Assembly (NCBI RefSeq): GCF_018320785.1
Contig: NC_054869.1
Coordinates: forward strand, 12,658,698 to 12,722,697
DNA: 64,000 nucleotides
Source: Cheilinus undulatus
Lineage: Eukaryota > Chordata > Actinopteri > Labriformes > Labridae
Direction of reading: 5' to 3'
Positions 46,001 through 55,860 of this stretch are shown piece after piece. The translations under genes and the position numbers were made by a program. Within the stretch, counting starts at the first letter, position 1, and every line of letters starts with the position of its first letter. Under the pieces are notes generated by a model that was not told the DNA's origin, ran no database searches, and saw only the letters and a list, made by a program, of their open reading frames with translations.

Positions 46001-49000
46001 TGTCAATTTTTCTCTTCCATCCACGTCAGGGAGATTAGCCACAGTGCCATGGGTTATAAACTTCTTGATACACACAGTGGACCCCTTTCTCTTCTCCATG
46101 CTTGGTGTGACACATGCAGGCACACAACACAAAGGTTGAGTCAACTTTTAGACATTCTAACTGGCTTCAGGTGTTCTTTCTAGATCGCCAGCACCTGTTA
46201 CTGCCACAGGTGAGTTAAAATGAGCATCACATTCTTGAAATAAAATGATTTATCCACAGTTTTAAAAGGGGGCCAACAATTTTGTCTGGCCCATTTTCTG
46301 AGTTTTGTGCAAAATTGTGTCAATTTTGTCTTTTTCTTCGGATTTTTTGTGTTGTTCCAATGCACATAAAGGCAATAAATGCATGTATACCAAAAACATT
46401 TGTAATTGAAACAATTTCTGGGAGAAACGGTGTTCTAGAAAAATTCCAGGGGTGCCAATACTTTTGTCCATGACTGTATATCTTCATTTTGGCTTTTGTA
46501 CTTGCACCAAAAATGCAATACTTGAAACTTACAAAATGTTTATTAATAAGGTTAAAAAACTGAACAGTGAATGCTGATTCACCTGTGGCCAATTTCATGA
46601 GCGATAGTGATCCCGAGGTCAAAGCCGGTGTCCTCTGTGATCACACAGCTCCAGTCAGTGGAACAAGCTCCGCCCAGCTGAGCGACACCTCTGACCTGCT
46701 TGTTCCCATCAGGCAGCTCCAGGTCATACCTGTGTGTGATGGTTAACATCAAGTCAGAGGCAGTTTGAACATTTGTGAGATACTGAGATCACATTTATTA
46801 ACAACACAGTGAGCTAAAGGTGGCATACCTTGTAATGTACACGAGAAGATCAGCATGTAGAGGGTCTGTGTCATTAGAGGGGTTTATCCTCCTGCCCCAG
46901 TCACACACACTTCTCAGACACGAGGTGATGTTGGTGGACATCTGGATCTCTGGCTAGAAGAGGAATCACAGAGACAAAAGTAAGGCAGTGATATTCAAAG
47001 CAACTACTGTAACAGTATAAGCCTTGTGTCTACTTATTCTTAAATATGATAAAAGCAGTTTAATACTAAAGTAACTAGACTGCATGCCACATAAAAATCT
47101 GATTGTATGACTTATAATAAAGCTCCTCTTACCTCAGGCTCTGTAAGGATGATCATGCGGACCAGGTGCACCCTCATGTTGGCACCCAGGGTCATGTCTC
47201 TCAGCAGCTCTGAGGCCTGGATGGAAAATGAAGTGTGATTCAGTCTCATACATATATATTTATACAGTTGCTAGAAAAAGTATGTGAACCCTTTGAGATT
47301 TCTTGGATTTCTGCATAAATTGGTCACCAAATGTGCTCCGATCTTCAAAAATGATATGTTTTCGTGTTTTTATTGAACAAAACATGTAAACATTCACGGT
47401 GCAGGGTGGAAAAAGTATGTGAACCCCTAGGCTAATGACTGGTTGACCCTCTTTTGGCAGAAATAACCTCAACCAAACATTCCTGTAGTTGCAGATCAGA
47501 CCTGCACAACGGTCAGGACAAATTTTGAACCATTCCTCTTCACAAAACTGTTTCAGTTCAGCAATATTCTTGGGATGTCTGGTGTGCATCGCTCTCTTGA
47601 GGTCATGCCACAGCATCTCAGTCGAGTTGAGGTCAGGACTCTGACTGGGCCACTCCAGAAGGCATATTTTCTTCTGTTGAAGCCATTCTGTTGTTGATTT
47701 ACTTCTATGCTTTGGGTCGTTGTCCTGTTGCATCACCCATCCTCTGTTGAGCTTCAGCTGGTGGACAGATGGTCTTAAGATTTCCTGTAAAATGTATTGA
47801 TAAAATTGGGAATTCATTTTTTCGTCACTGACAGCAATCCGTCCAGGCCCTGAGGCAGCAAAGCAGCCTCAAACCATGATGGCCCCTCTACTGTATTTCA
47901 CTGTTGGGATGAGGTTTTGATGTTGGTGTGCTGTGCCTTTTTTTTTCCACACATAGCGTTGTGTGTTCCTTCCAAACAACTCAATTTTGGTTTCATCTAT
48001 GGACAGAATATTTTGCCAGTAGTGCTGTGGAACATCCAGGTGCTCTTTTGTAAACTTCAAATGTGCAGCAATGTTTTTTTTTTGGACAGCAGTGGCTTCC
48101 TCCGTGGTGTCCTCCCATGAACGCCATTCTTGTTTAATGTTTTACTTATTGTAGATTTGTCAACACAAATGTTGGCATGTGCCAGAGACTTCTGTAAGTC
48201 TTTAGCTGACACTCTAGGATTCTTCTTCACCTCATTGAGCATTCTGTGCTGTGCTCTTGCAGCTATCTTTACAGGACAACCACGCCTAGGGGGAATAGCA
48301 ACAGTGCTGAACCTTCTCCATTTGTAGACTGTCTTACTGTGGACACATGAACATCAAGGCTTTTAGAGATACTTTTGTAACCCTTTCCAGCTTCATGCAA
48401 GTTAACAATTTTTGATCGTAGGTCTTCTGAGAGTTCTTTTGTGCCAGGCATGGTTCACATCAGGCAATGCTTCTTGAGAAGAGCAAACTCAAAACTGGTG
48501 TGTTTTTTATAGGGCAGGGCAGCTTTAACCAACACATCCAATCTCATCACATTGATTGGACTCCAGGTTGGCTGACCCCTGGCTCCAATTAGCTCTTGGA
48601 GAAGTCATTAGCCTAAGGGTTCACATACTTTTTCCACCCTGCACTGTGGATGTTTACATGTTTTGTTCAATAAAAACACGAAAACATATCATTTTTTGTG
48701 CAGTATTAGTTTAAGCAGACTGTGTTTGTCTATTGTTGTGAATTAGATGAAGATCGGAGCACATTTGATGACCAATTTATGCAGAAGTCCAAGAAATCTC
48801 AAAGGGTTCACATACTTTTTCTAGCGACTGTATATTAGGATGCGCAATGGAGCAACATGGCTGCAGCACTGCTTCTATATCTTATCGTATATGATATATA
48901 TCAGTCCACCAAACTAACACAAACCTCCTCCACCTTCCCCCCTGACCACATAGCTGTCATAGCCCAGACAGCGTCACCAACTTCAACAGACCTAATCTCA

Positions 49001-52000
49001 GCATGTGCAAGAACTCCAGGAAGTGACAAGGCTAATACTACCCTTCCATGTGGTCCCAAATTGTCCCCACAAACAAAACACAGCAATTCCTGATGCCAAC
49101 ATTATACATGAAGAGGAATGGCACAGAGAGCACAAGAGAAGATAGCGGCAGAGAGAAATGTCTGAAGAGAGAGTTTAAAAAGAGGACAGGGGAAGCAGAG
49201 GCAGGGTGAGGTGCCCTCATCAAAGCTTAGCCCTCACCTTCACCAGATCAGGCTGTTGTGTAATGTGGTTGGGTATAAAAAGAGCATCAAGGACAGGAAA
49301 AGAGAGGATGAGGAGGGGTTCATCACATCGTGAAGGACTGCACTGGAAAATAGTGCAACAATTCAAGAAAAATGTTTCTCAAAGTAATGGTACAAAGAAT
49401 CAAGGGATTTCATCCTCTGCAGAAAATGATTTCTTTTAAAGATTCAGAGAAATCAAAGAAGTCTGTGAATGCAGGAGACTAGGCAGAAGCAGGACTGGAC
49501 GGCTGTGATCCTGCTTTAGAGGCAGACATGTTTATGAAATGTTTGCTGGTATGTTTCCACTATATTTAATAATTATTAATGCATGTATGTATATACTTTA
49601 TGTGTTACATATTTGTGTGCATATATTAGTCTGTTTCACCACAGGGCCTGATGAACTATGACCTGGGGTTGAAGGAGGAGGGGTACCCAGGGTCAAGCTC
49701 GACACATTTCGACATGCATGTCTCTTTTGTATGGGCCTTTTCAGCTCTGGTAATATGCCTGGTAATGTACTCTGCTTCAAAGATGCAAACATTATTTTCA
49801 ACAGGTTACTGTCATGCTACTGGTCATATGCACGGACATCCAGAGCACTGCCAGGGTTGTGTCAGTCCTGCTTCCCACCCTGTGGTGCCTTCAGGTAGCT
49901 TACTTGCCACATCTGCACCTTACATCAGACTCATTTTGTGGCCCAAACATGACTGAAAGTTCTGCAGTGTTGTATATTCTCGCACTTTTTTTTTATTAAG
50001 ATAGTCTTCAAACGGGATACAGTTGTATTACTGTCTATATTGTTCAGTTTTCCACACAATCAAACAAAAAAAATGAAAAAATAGCTGACACAGTTCTGTA
50101 GTGGACATCCCTGCATGGCTAAGGGACGCTTCCAGTCTCAAATTGTGAACACAGTTCATTGCTGCATTCACCAATGCACACTTAAACACAACCTAGATGT
50201 GATAAAAAATCATGACTCTGCAGTAAAAGAGCCAAGTTGTAAACTGGTTTACCTGCAGTCCTGAGTTAATCTTTGCAAAGCAGATGGTTTCGCCCGTTTC
50301 AGTGTTTCTCACTGGCTAATCCATCTTGCAAAGCTCCCGTCTAGACAGTTTGGGGCCAGTTAGAAAGTGACAGAACCAATCAGTCTCCATAGGCAGTACT
50401 TTTGGGCTCGGCAGAGTCGTGACATAAGCAAGCAATGACAAGAGGCCGGTGCAATTATGGCGGAAGAGATTAGCGTGGATGCTGCTATAGTGTCAGTTTT
50501 ATCAGAACTTGATGAAATTTCTTCCTTAAAAGAAGAACAAAGAACAGCAGTGAGTTGTTTTCTTTTCAAAAACAACAAAAGTCGTGCACTGACATATTTA
50601 TAGTCGCCATGGTTCGCGTTATTCAGTTCTATATGGAGTGCACTCCTTGGTAGCGGCGCACACATACCTCGGTAGTGACTATGACATCACGTGTTTTGTT
50701 TCTCTGATTGGCCCCTAAAGATGTGACAGACAGTACGTTCATCCAATCACCCTCCAAGTTTTTTTCAAAGGCTCTGCCCTTTCCCAAACACTGTCTATCA
50801 GAGGTTTTCCAGATGTGTCAGGTTAGTCCTGAGTTGTCACCCAGTGAAAATATCTGGCACATTATAAAACATAAAATATAACAAAGAGGACCCTAATCTA
50901 TTGAACAAGCAAAATCCTACATCGGTTTGGTAAAACTCATCTACTTGGTTCCCATAATACTTCCAAAGTTTTCCTAAGAGAAGAGGTGAGATACAAAGCG
51001 GCACACATGACCCTGTCCCAACTTTTTTAAAACCTGTCTATCATCAGCTCTCATCTTCTATGGACTTTATGGCCACACCTATTAATTAATGAATCCAGGT
51101 GTTTAAAAAAAAGCAACTAGCCATGCAGTCTCCATTTACAAACATTTGTGATACAAAATGAGTCTTCCTAGAAGAGCTGCAAAAGGGGATCAGATCCATT
51201 TCAAAGTGCATGTATTTGGATAGTCATTACAGCCCCTGTTGGTGTGATGATCAGGCAGCTGAATACTTTTGTCTATATAGTTTATATTGCATATATCCAC
51301 GTTGGACATTTGTTTTTAATTATGGGGTTTAAACGTTTCACAAATTATCATATTCTCTTTTTGTTCAAATTTTACACAGTGTCCCAACTTTTTGGGACAT
51401 GAGGTTGTAATCTCTTTTACCAGCTCAGCTCTTATGATAGTGTTTGTTTAAAATTTGGGGGCACACAAAGGTAATCAATACTGTTATCCGTACAGAAAAC
51501 CTTCCTTTCCAGTGTGTTTGTGCTCAGGCTTACAATGTTGAGGTTGGTGAGGATGTATCGCTCTGTGTCCTGCTTGTGGACCAGCTGGACGTCAGGTCCG
51601 ACCACCACCAGGAGTTCAAGATGTGTGACATCAGGCACTGCAGCCGATCGAGGCAAACGCACCAACTCTGTAGGTAAGGAGATTATGGTAAAGGCAAAAG
51701 ACAGTCAACGGTTATATGTTAGGTAAGTAAAAAGACATTTCTCTCCTATATGAATAACTTTTTAATTGTCCCTAACTCTCAGCCACCTACCTGAGGCATC
51801 AAAACCAGAAGAGGAAACTATTTCTCTTTGACTGGGGGAGTGATGAAAAGGCTTTAAAAAACACAAACAATGGCAGCATTTTAGAACCTCCACAAACGGC
51901 AGCTTTAAACCAGTGTGACTAAACTTAGATCTGTGGCCTAAATCCGGAACAAAAATACAAAACTATTTCAGAGCTTTTGTGTTCTTAAAGTCATTTCCAT

Positions 52001-52226
52001 GTAAATCCAGTAGAACCCAGTTATGACTCTCTGCAGGCTTTTTTACAGGATGATAAACAGTTTAAAGTTGAAGGGTTCAATGTACTTTGCAGAAGCAGTG
52101 GAATCACTAACCACAGTGCTGCTGTTCTCCCGCAGCTTTTCCACCTACCTCGTCCAATGGAGAAGTCATTAGAGCGGCAGATCCAGGCCGCAGTAAGAGT
52201 AGACAGAGTAGAGTCATAAAAACCAT
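21791..52226 (-). CDS. adamts13: ADAMTS13, von Willebrand factor-cleaving protease, 29 coding exons, 1,368 aa
   Basis: Secreted zinc protease that trims VWF. Exons 5' to 3': 52149-52226, 51791-51851, 51534-51667, 47133-47216, 46829-46953, 46583-46729, 43009-43143, 40896-41046, 40688-40792, 40449-40600, 40300-40363, 39798-39924, 39576-39724, 39344-39464, 38018-38098, 37569-37750, 37251-37398, 35377-35506, 35107-35286, 31702-31900, 31522-31624, 31305-31434, 31051-31227, 30738-30942, 27239-27524, 27006-27149, 26746-26922, 22039-22214, 21791-21946 (4,107 nt, in frame). Signal peptide 1-18 or so; short propeptide ending RLPR (50-53). Metalloprotease with HEIGHSFGINHD (His205, His209, His215) and Met-turn FMMAS; disintegrin-like; TSP1-1 ([12 protein letters not shown]); Cys-rich; spacer with exosite RKYGKEY (635-641); TSP1-2 to -8; two CUB domains. 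Human has 29 exons and 1,427 aa. Human RGD is RGS here (474-476). Least certain: the exon 2 and exon 22 acceptors, chosen on phase and homology. A forkhead-like TGTTTAC lies about 100 bp upstream. Confidence 0.95.
22431..22495. repeat. Poly(A) and (AT)n tract, adamts13 intron 27
   Basis: An A run of about 24 followed by a TA/AT dinucleotide stretch. Confidence 0.85.
22533..22960 (-). mobile_element. 9-bp-TSD miniature element, copy F (minus), adamts13 intron 27
   Basis: Starts TAACCTGACATGCTG, the inverse of the copy D end (GCATGTCAGGTTA). It then carries the family sequence on the minus strand: TTGGATGAACATTC, GGGCCAATCAGAG, GTGGAGCCAG, GTCAGGAGAAGAG, GAGTTCTGACAAAAACT. The far end was not located exactly. 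Confidence 0.6.
23917..26450. repeat. 2.5-kb dispersed repeat, superfamily unknown, adamts13 intron 27
   Basis: The left end reads TAGGGCTGCAAGCAGCACTG and the right end TTCGGTGTTCAAGCCCTA, weakly inverted. The interior repeats motifs such as CTTCCTGT followed by ATGGC(A/G)AA and CATGGCCAC (near 24,958, 25,270 and 25,890), so it looks modular. No protein is encoded. A truncated SINE sits inside at about 25,107-25,225. Similar sequence is common in fish genomes from general knowledge; no database search was made. Confidence 0.6.
25107..25225 (+). mobile_element. 5'-truncated tRNA-derived SINE
   Basis: Matches the tail of the SINE at 58,549: a box-B remnant TTCGAATCC, then CCGCATGTCTCTCCCC, CCTGTTTCCGA, TCTATCCACTGTCC and TCAAATAAAGGCA. 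The tRNA-like head is missing. Confidence 0.7.
27960..28012. repeat. (TA)n-(T)n tract
   Basis: TATATA dinucleotides followed by about 30 T. Likely polymorphic and prone to assembly error. Confidence 0.85.
28830..29520 (+). repeat. Degenerate purine-rich minisatellite (GGCAAAAATGG-like units)
   Basis: Irregular repetition of units such as AAGTGGCAAAAATGG, GGGGCAAAA, AAAAGCAGCAAAA and TAAAAGTGGCAAAA over about 690 bp. One strand is strongly purine-rich (A/G), including a run of 10 G after AAAA near 29,265. It is bordered by AAGAGCCACA motifs at about 28,850 and 29,590-29,615, which suggests it is the interior of a decayed element. Confidence 0.6.
29630..30065 (+). mobile_element. 3' end of a LINE with TTAAATAAAGG tail
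   Basis: The + strand encodes a LINE ORF2 C-terminus: [16 protein letters not shown], then [11 protein letters not shown], stop near 29,849. The 3' UTR has CTTGGCCAGGAC, GAAAAAGAGATTTTTAATCTC, and ends CTGGTTAAATAAAGG with repeats of the last unit. Heavily 5'-truncated. Confidence 0.75.
32100..34430 (+). repeat. Degenerate tandem array, unit about 130-150 bp
   Basis: The same phrase order recurs about ten times: GGATGAACATGAGGCCC, TTTGACC, AAAATCTAATC(A/G)GTT, ATCCTTGAGTCATAGTGGAC, ATTTGAAGACA, then CCTCAAAGCAT and TATC. Examples start near 32,155, 32,620, 32,690, 33,370, 33,530, 33,745, 33,890, 34,010, 34,140 and 34,295. The units are diverged and partly deleted, and 32,185-32,440 and about 32,830-33,330 are other sequence. 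Confidence 0.65.
32185..32440 (-). mobile_element. 3' end of a LINE, minus strand, (ATT)n tail
   Basis: The minus strand translates to [18 protein letters not shown], then [19 protein letters not shown] and a stop: a LINE ORF2 C-terminus. The 3' UTR contains AAAAGCGCTATATTAG and ends in an ATT/AAT trinucleotide tail at 32,190-32,212. Confidence 0.75.
35690..36910 (+). mobile_element. Tc1-like transposon, plus strand, decayed, adamts13 intron 17
   Basis: The transposase N-terminus is at about 35,905-36,027 ([20 protein letters not shown], then [14 protein letters not shown]). [10 protein letters not shown] block and [15 protein letters not shown] lie in 36,300-36,527, then [14 protein letters not shown] before a stop. 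The block with the third catalytic residue is missing. The right end is near GAATGCAATGTA. The minus-strand relic at 44,180-45,060 is the same family. Confidence 0.7.
37770..37960 (-). mobile_element. SINE relic, minus strand, adamts13 intron 15
   Basis: On the minus strand the order is CTCTCCCCACATTTCCTG, TCTCTCTTCAGCTGTCC, TATCATAAAAAGCAAAAAGGC. This is the same design as the SINE tail at 58,620-58,720 but diverged. The head could not be defined. Confidence 0.4.
41150..41540 (-). mobile_element. Tc1-like transposase C-terminal fragment, minus strand, adamts13 intron 7
   Basis: The minus strand carries [20 protein letters not shown] and [10 protein letters not shown], then [14 protein letters not shown] sequence. 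It matches the + strand fragment at 62,417-62,805. There are no intact ends. Confidence 0.65.
41549..42400 (-). mobile_element. Tc1-like transposon, minus strand, deleted, adamts13 intron 7
   Basis: The ends GTGCCTGTAAAAAGTAGTCACC and GGTGAATACTTTTCTAGGCACTG are inverted; TA follows at 42,401. The minus frame 42,364-41,989 carries transposase blocks ([33 protein letters not shown]). The N-terminus is deleted. Confidence 0.75.
42475..42865. repeat. Tandem duplication, unit about 195 bp, CATATCA-rich
   Basis: Two diverged copies share the order TATCCAAA, GT(C)AATAT, GTTGGATTTTT, TATCATAT, GACA(C)CCC, AATTTCTAT, TAATG(T/C)CAC. Repeated CATATCATATC pentamer-like strings lie inside. Both lie in adamts13 intron 7. 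A 136-codon open frame crosses both but matches nothing known. Confidence 0.6.
44180..45060 (-). mobile_element. Tc1-like transposon relic, minus strand, adamts13 intron 6
   Basis: The minus frame at 44,670-44,458 reads [20 protein letters not shown], almost the same as the copy at 35,905. It then decays through frameshifts. The right end GAATGTAATGTA matches the other copy. The left side is truncated. Confidence 0.7.
45809..46476. mobile_element. Tc1-type miniature element with long inverted repeats, adamts13 intron 6
   Basis: Ends CAGTCATGGACGAAAGTATTG and its inverse CAATACTTTTGTCCATGACTG lie next to TA on each side. The inverted repeats continue for about 80 bp (CCCCTGGA...CAGAAATTG). 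668 bp with no transposase. Confidence 0.85.
47265..48830 (-). mobile_element. Nearly full-length Tc1-like transposon, adamts13 intron 3
   Basis: 1,566 bp with inverted repeats of about 80-90 bp starting CAGT(T/C)GCTAGAAAAAGTATG, flanked by TA (47,263-47,264 and 48,831-48,832). The transposase is on the minus strand and broken over four frames: start [20 protein letters not shown] at 48,451; helix-turn-helix [24 protein letters not shown] near 47,990 (first Asp); [16 protein letters not shown] (second Asp); [11 protein letters not shown] (Glu), giving a DD34E-type triad. Frameshifts or stops between the blocks make it inactive. All four parts are nearly contiguous, so it is fairly young. Confidence 0.9.
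50267..50825 (+). mobile_element. Miniature element with 9-bp target duplication, copy B, adamts13 intron 3
   Basis: Starts TAATCTTTGCAAAGCAG and ends GTGTCAGGTTA. The 9 bases before (50,258-50,266) and after (50,826-50,834) are identical: GTCCTGAGT. It aligns along its length with copy A (321-828), for example CCATCTTGCAAAGCTCCCGTCT, GTTTTATCAGAACTTGATGA, CTCTGATTGGCCC and TTCATCCAATCACC. Confidence 0.85.
50835..51412. mobile_element. Tc1/mariner remnants, adamts13 intron 3
   Basis: Directly after copy B, a + frame has [12 protein letters not shown], like the sequence after the third catalytic residue of Tc1-type transposases. 51,170-51,285 matches the end of the fragment at 62,700-62,805 (AATACTTTTGTCTATATAG). 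The right edge CAGTGTCCCAACTTTTTGGGAC is a known type of Tc1 end in fish. Confidence 0.5.
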
Positions 52227-52299
52227 GTTTCCTCTCGTCTCTTCCTGTGCGTCTACCTGCTCTGCTTTAACTCTGGGACAAAATGTGACCTCCTCTTCA

Positions 52300-53530
52300 G
52301 CCTAGCAGAGTGAGTAATGTGGGTTTGAGTAAACAGTGGGGTAAAGTTGATGAAGGACATACGTCATTTGGTGCTTTTTTTTCTCTCTAAGTTTGGGACC
52401 AAGAGGGCAGCTATCATTGGTTGAGCCTCCTTTTATCATACTATGACTAATTTTGTCAATTTTGCCTCTGTCATTGAGCAATCACAATCACAATCCTTTA
52501 AGACTTTTTGTACTTGAAACTTTTCAGATGATGACATTAAATCAGTGACTGCAGCTGCATGCTAAATTTAGCCTTCAAAATCAACCTTTGAATGGTACTT
52601 ATATTTATATTTAGCCCTTTCACAGCTGCAATCACTTCTGGATTAAGCCTCATTAACATTTAAAAACATTTTTTGTGGGTTGGTGTTACCCATTGAAGCC
52701 ATTAGAGGGCAGTCCTGATCTTATGTGGACCAACTGAGAGACACTGGAAGGGAACAGAGGCACACATATCCTCCACAAGAGAGCAACAAAACACATCCAC
52801 TGTGTTTAAAAGAGCCATAAAATATTTCCAATGCTAATGAACTAATTTATATTCAAAAGACTGGCTGTGAAAACTGTTATAAAAAGCATTAAAGACAGAA
52901 TTTAAAGTCCTATTCCCCCATTGGGTTATGGCTCAAATAGTTTCCTTTTACTACTTCAAACAGGGCCAGATTTTACAATAAATTCAATATTCAGCATTTG
53001 TTGAAAATAAATCTTCATAAGAACATAACTAATCGTGATGATTTTCCATGGACACGTATTATTCTGATGGTTTTCTTTAGATGTAGACAGATTTATGCAA
53101 TTACCTCTATAAAACAATGATGGTTATTCCATGAAAACATGTTATTCCTAATTCTTCTCTTGAGATAACTCATTTACATCATCAGCTCCAGATAATAATG
53201 ATGGTTTTGATGAAGGCATGCTACGTAGCAAAATTTTAGAAGCAGGACCACATCTCAACCACACCTCTTCCTGCGTTTCAATAAATTCAAACCTGCCTTT
53301 CGTTCTCATATTCCGCAACTCACCCTCCTCTTCCTCTATTTCTCTCTTTATTCTATCCGTAGGGTCCCTGGGAGCTACAGCGGATTCCCTACATTTCCCC
53401 AAACCAACCAGCAACTGCCAAATCGCATCCTGTTGATGGTGTAGTCCTTGTTCGTGAAACCATACATTTTCTAATTGTTTTCCTAAGATATAGATTCATT
53501 CATGCCATTACATTTAGATGATAATATTTT
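52300..53530. other. Intergenic, upstream of adamts13
   Basis: Contains the presumed adamts13 promoter. A forkhead-like TGTTTAC (minus strand, about 52,329-52,335) and a CRE-like ACGTCA (about 52,371) are visible. The rest is AT-rich with no recognised gene. Confidence 0.4.
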
Positions 53531-53531
53531 T

Positions 53532-54035
53532 TAGGGATGCGCGGTATTATCAGTATGTTATGGGTATCTACAGATAAAAGTGACCAAAGTATCAGTAGAT
53601 ATGAACATTTCTGCCATTATTGACAACCAACTTTGGTTATGAAAATCTGCCTTTATCAGCTGAAAATACTGGCTGTATGGACAAACAAATTTAAGGCTAT
53701 CGATATAGGCTAAAATTCTTTTGCAAATATTGACTATTGGTATTATTTATTTATTTATTTTTATTATTTTCACTTATTTTCATTATTTATTCCTTATGTA
53801 CTTTATGTACTCATTTCAGACAATATCCTGTTCTTAGTTCGGAGATTGTTTCCTGTTATTGCTTGTGTTGTTTAATGCCTATACTACTCTTATTTAAGAA
53901 AAGACGAACACATTGATATTATTTCTCTGTACACCTATGGTGTGTGACTTTATTTTGCCTGACACTGCCCTAATAAAAACATTTGACAACAAATATTGAC
54001 TATTGGCAAAAATCATACTATATTGGGCATCCCTA
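53532..54035. mobile_element. Terminal-inverted-repeat element (TAGGGATGC...GGCATCCCTA)
   Basis: Inverted ends TAGGGATGC and GCATCCCTA enclose about 500 bp rich in TATTGACTATTGG and TATCGATA-like strings. Related to the element duplicated in crat intron 1. No transposase. Confidence 0.6.
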
Positions 54036-54542
54036 TTTATATAAATCTGAATGTTTTCTGGTTTGTTTATGCAATTACTTCTAAATAGCAAATGAAAAAA
54101 ACATTTAAAAAAAACCCAAAACAAGTATTCCCTGATTCATATTCGTTAACTCCAGATAAAAATGATTGTTTCTCATGAAAGCATGTAATTTGTAATTGTT
54201 TTCTGGTGATCTAAACTCATTTATGCCATTATTTCTACATTATATTAATGGTTTTTCATGAAAACAGAGATCTAAACTCAGCAGTTACTCCTAGAAAATA
54301 ATAAATGTTTTCCCATTAAAACATAGTTTGTGACATTACTTCTTGATCATTTCTGATTACATTCTTGAGATCTAGATTCATATGATGTTACCTGAAATCC
54401 TGTCATTTGTGAGTGTTTTCTTGAGCACTAGACTTATTCACATCATTACCCCTATAGATTGAAATGATGGTTTTCCACAAAATTATGTGATTTATAGCCA
54501 TTTTCTTTCGATCTAGTTTCATATGTGCTGTTACCACTAGAG

Positions 54543-55297
54543 CAAGGATGTCCAAACTATGGCCCTGGGACCAAATGTGGCCTGCGGTCCATTTTTGATT
54601 GCCCCACAGCAAATTATAAAAATAAAATGAAATGTTGTCACATCAGAACTGAAGCTTGTGCTTCACTGTATCGTATTTTTTAGATTCAACACAGGGTGAT
54701 GCTACCATGCTAATTCTGTAAACAAACATTTTGATTAGAAGAATTTATTGATTTTTTTAAGACACTGTAAATGATAAACATATTGGCAACCAAAATAATA
54801 ATGGTAGCTTTATAATGCCCTGAATGATGACCACAGCAAATAGCAGAACCAGTAGCATTCCAAGGAGTGGAGCCAGTGGTAGTCAGGGCCAGCCAGGGGC
54901 CCCTGAAATCCGATTGGTTTCCCCAAAATCTTTAAAATGATTGGCTATTTGCCTTGTCAGACATCAACTAGCCATTTTAGCTGTTTTAGCTTTTTATTCT
55001 TACAAAAGCCCCTCTAGGGACGGGTGTTGCAAATTAGCATTCGCTACAAACATTATTATACTTGCATGGGATGCCTGTTCTCAGTTGTCTATGTTTATTG
55101 TATCTGTCCCTATTAAATAAACCTTAAATAAATAAATAAATAAATTTGAGTATAATCAGTCACTAACATATCTTAACCTACATTAGATTGGTTTTTTACC
55201 AACTTTAATGTCCTTAAATTACATATATGTTAGCAGCCCCACCACCCTTAAATATTTCTGTATGTGGCCCTCAGTAGAAAACACTTGGATGCCCCTG
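54543..55297. mobile_element. hAT-like element (GGATGTCCAAAC ends), old
   Basis: The left end CAAGGATGTCCAAACT and right end ACTTGGATGCCCCTG are inverted with mismatches. The flanking 8-mers CACTAGAG and CTCTAGAT match at 6 of 8 positions. The interior contains an AAAT microsatellite (about 55,120-55,145) and no transposase. Confidence 0.6.
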
Positions 55298-55384
55298 CTC
55301 TAGATAAAAATAATGGTTTTCCATTAAAACATTCGTTTTCTTCAGATCTAGCTGTTACCTCTAAGATGGTGTTTGTGTTATTTC

Positions 55385-55860
55385 TAGGGCTGTCAAAAGA
55401 TTAATTTTTTAAATCGTGATTAATCCCAAGATTTCTGTGGTTTATAGCATTTTGAAATTTCACTATTCTGCATTTAAAACTGTTTTTGTGTCATTGTTGA
55501 TTTTCCTACTGTCTTTAACTAAGGGTAATAGACTTCTAATTTGGATACAGACCTGTTTTCATTAGTAGACTGAAGATTTTAAACATGAATTTGACCATGA
55601 GAAAGGAACTTGTTATGGACTGAATGAAAAATAAGTGAACGGTAAAAACAAAAATGCTTGATATCCTCATGGTTCAGATGACTTTTGAGCATTCAGTGAG
55701 TTTTTTAAATTGGAATCAGATATTGAAGAGCACTGGTGGACTTATTTTACATGGCTGCAGTTAGGTGCTGACGTGGCTTAACTTGTGTAGTGCATTAATT
55801 GGGGATTGTTTGGGGGTAATTGGTTTATTGCGATTAATGCGTTCGATAAAAAGCATGCTT
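55385..55860. mobile_element. Possible terminal-repeat element (AGGGCTGTCAAA / GATTAATGCG)
   Basis: Starts TAGGGCTGTCAAAAGATTAA with AAATCGTGATTAATC, and ends around TTGCGATTAATGCGTTCG. The GATTAATC-type end is common in vertebrate miniature elements. The boundaries are approximate. Confidence 0.45.

Noticed and set aside
45788-46183. 131-codon plus-strand open frame
   Set aside because: It starts outside and runs into the Tc1-type miniature element, and resembles no known protein.
50360-50665. 101-codon minus-strand open frame as a gene
   Set aside because: It lies wholly inside miniature element copy B and has no domain or splice context.
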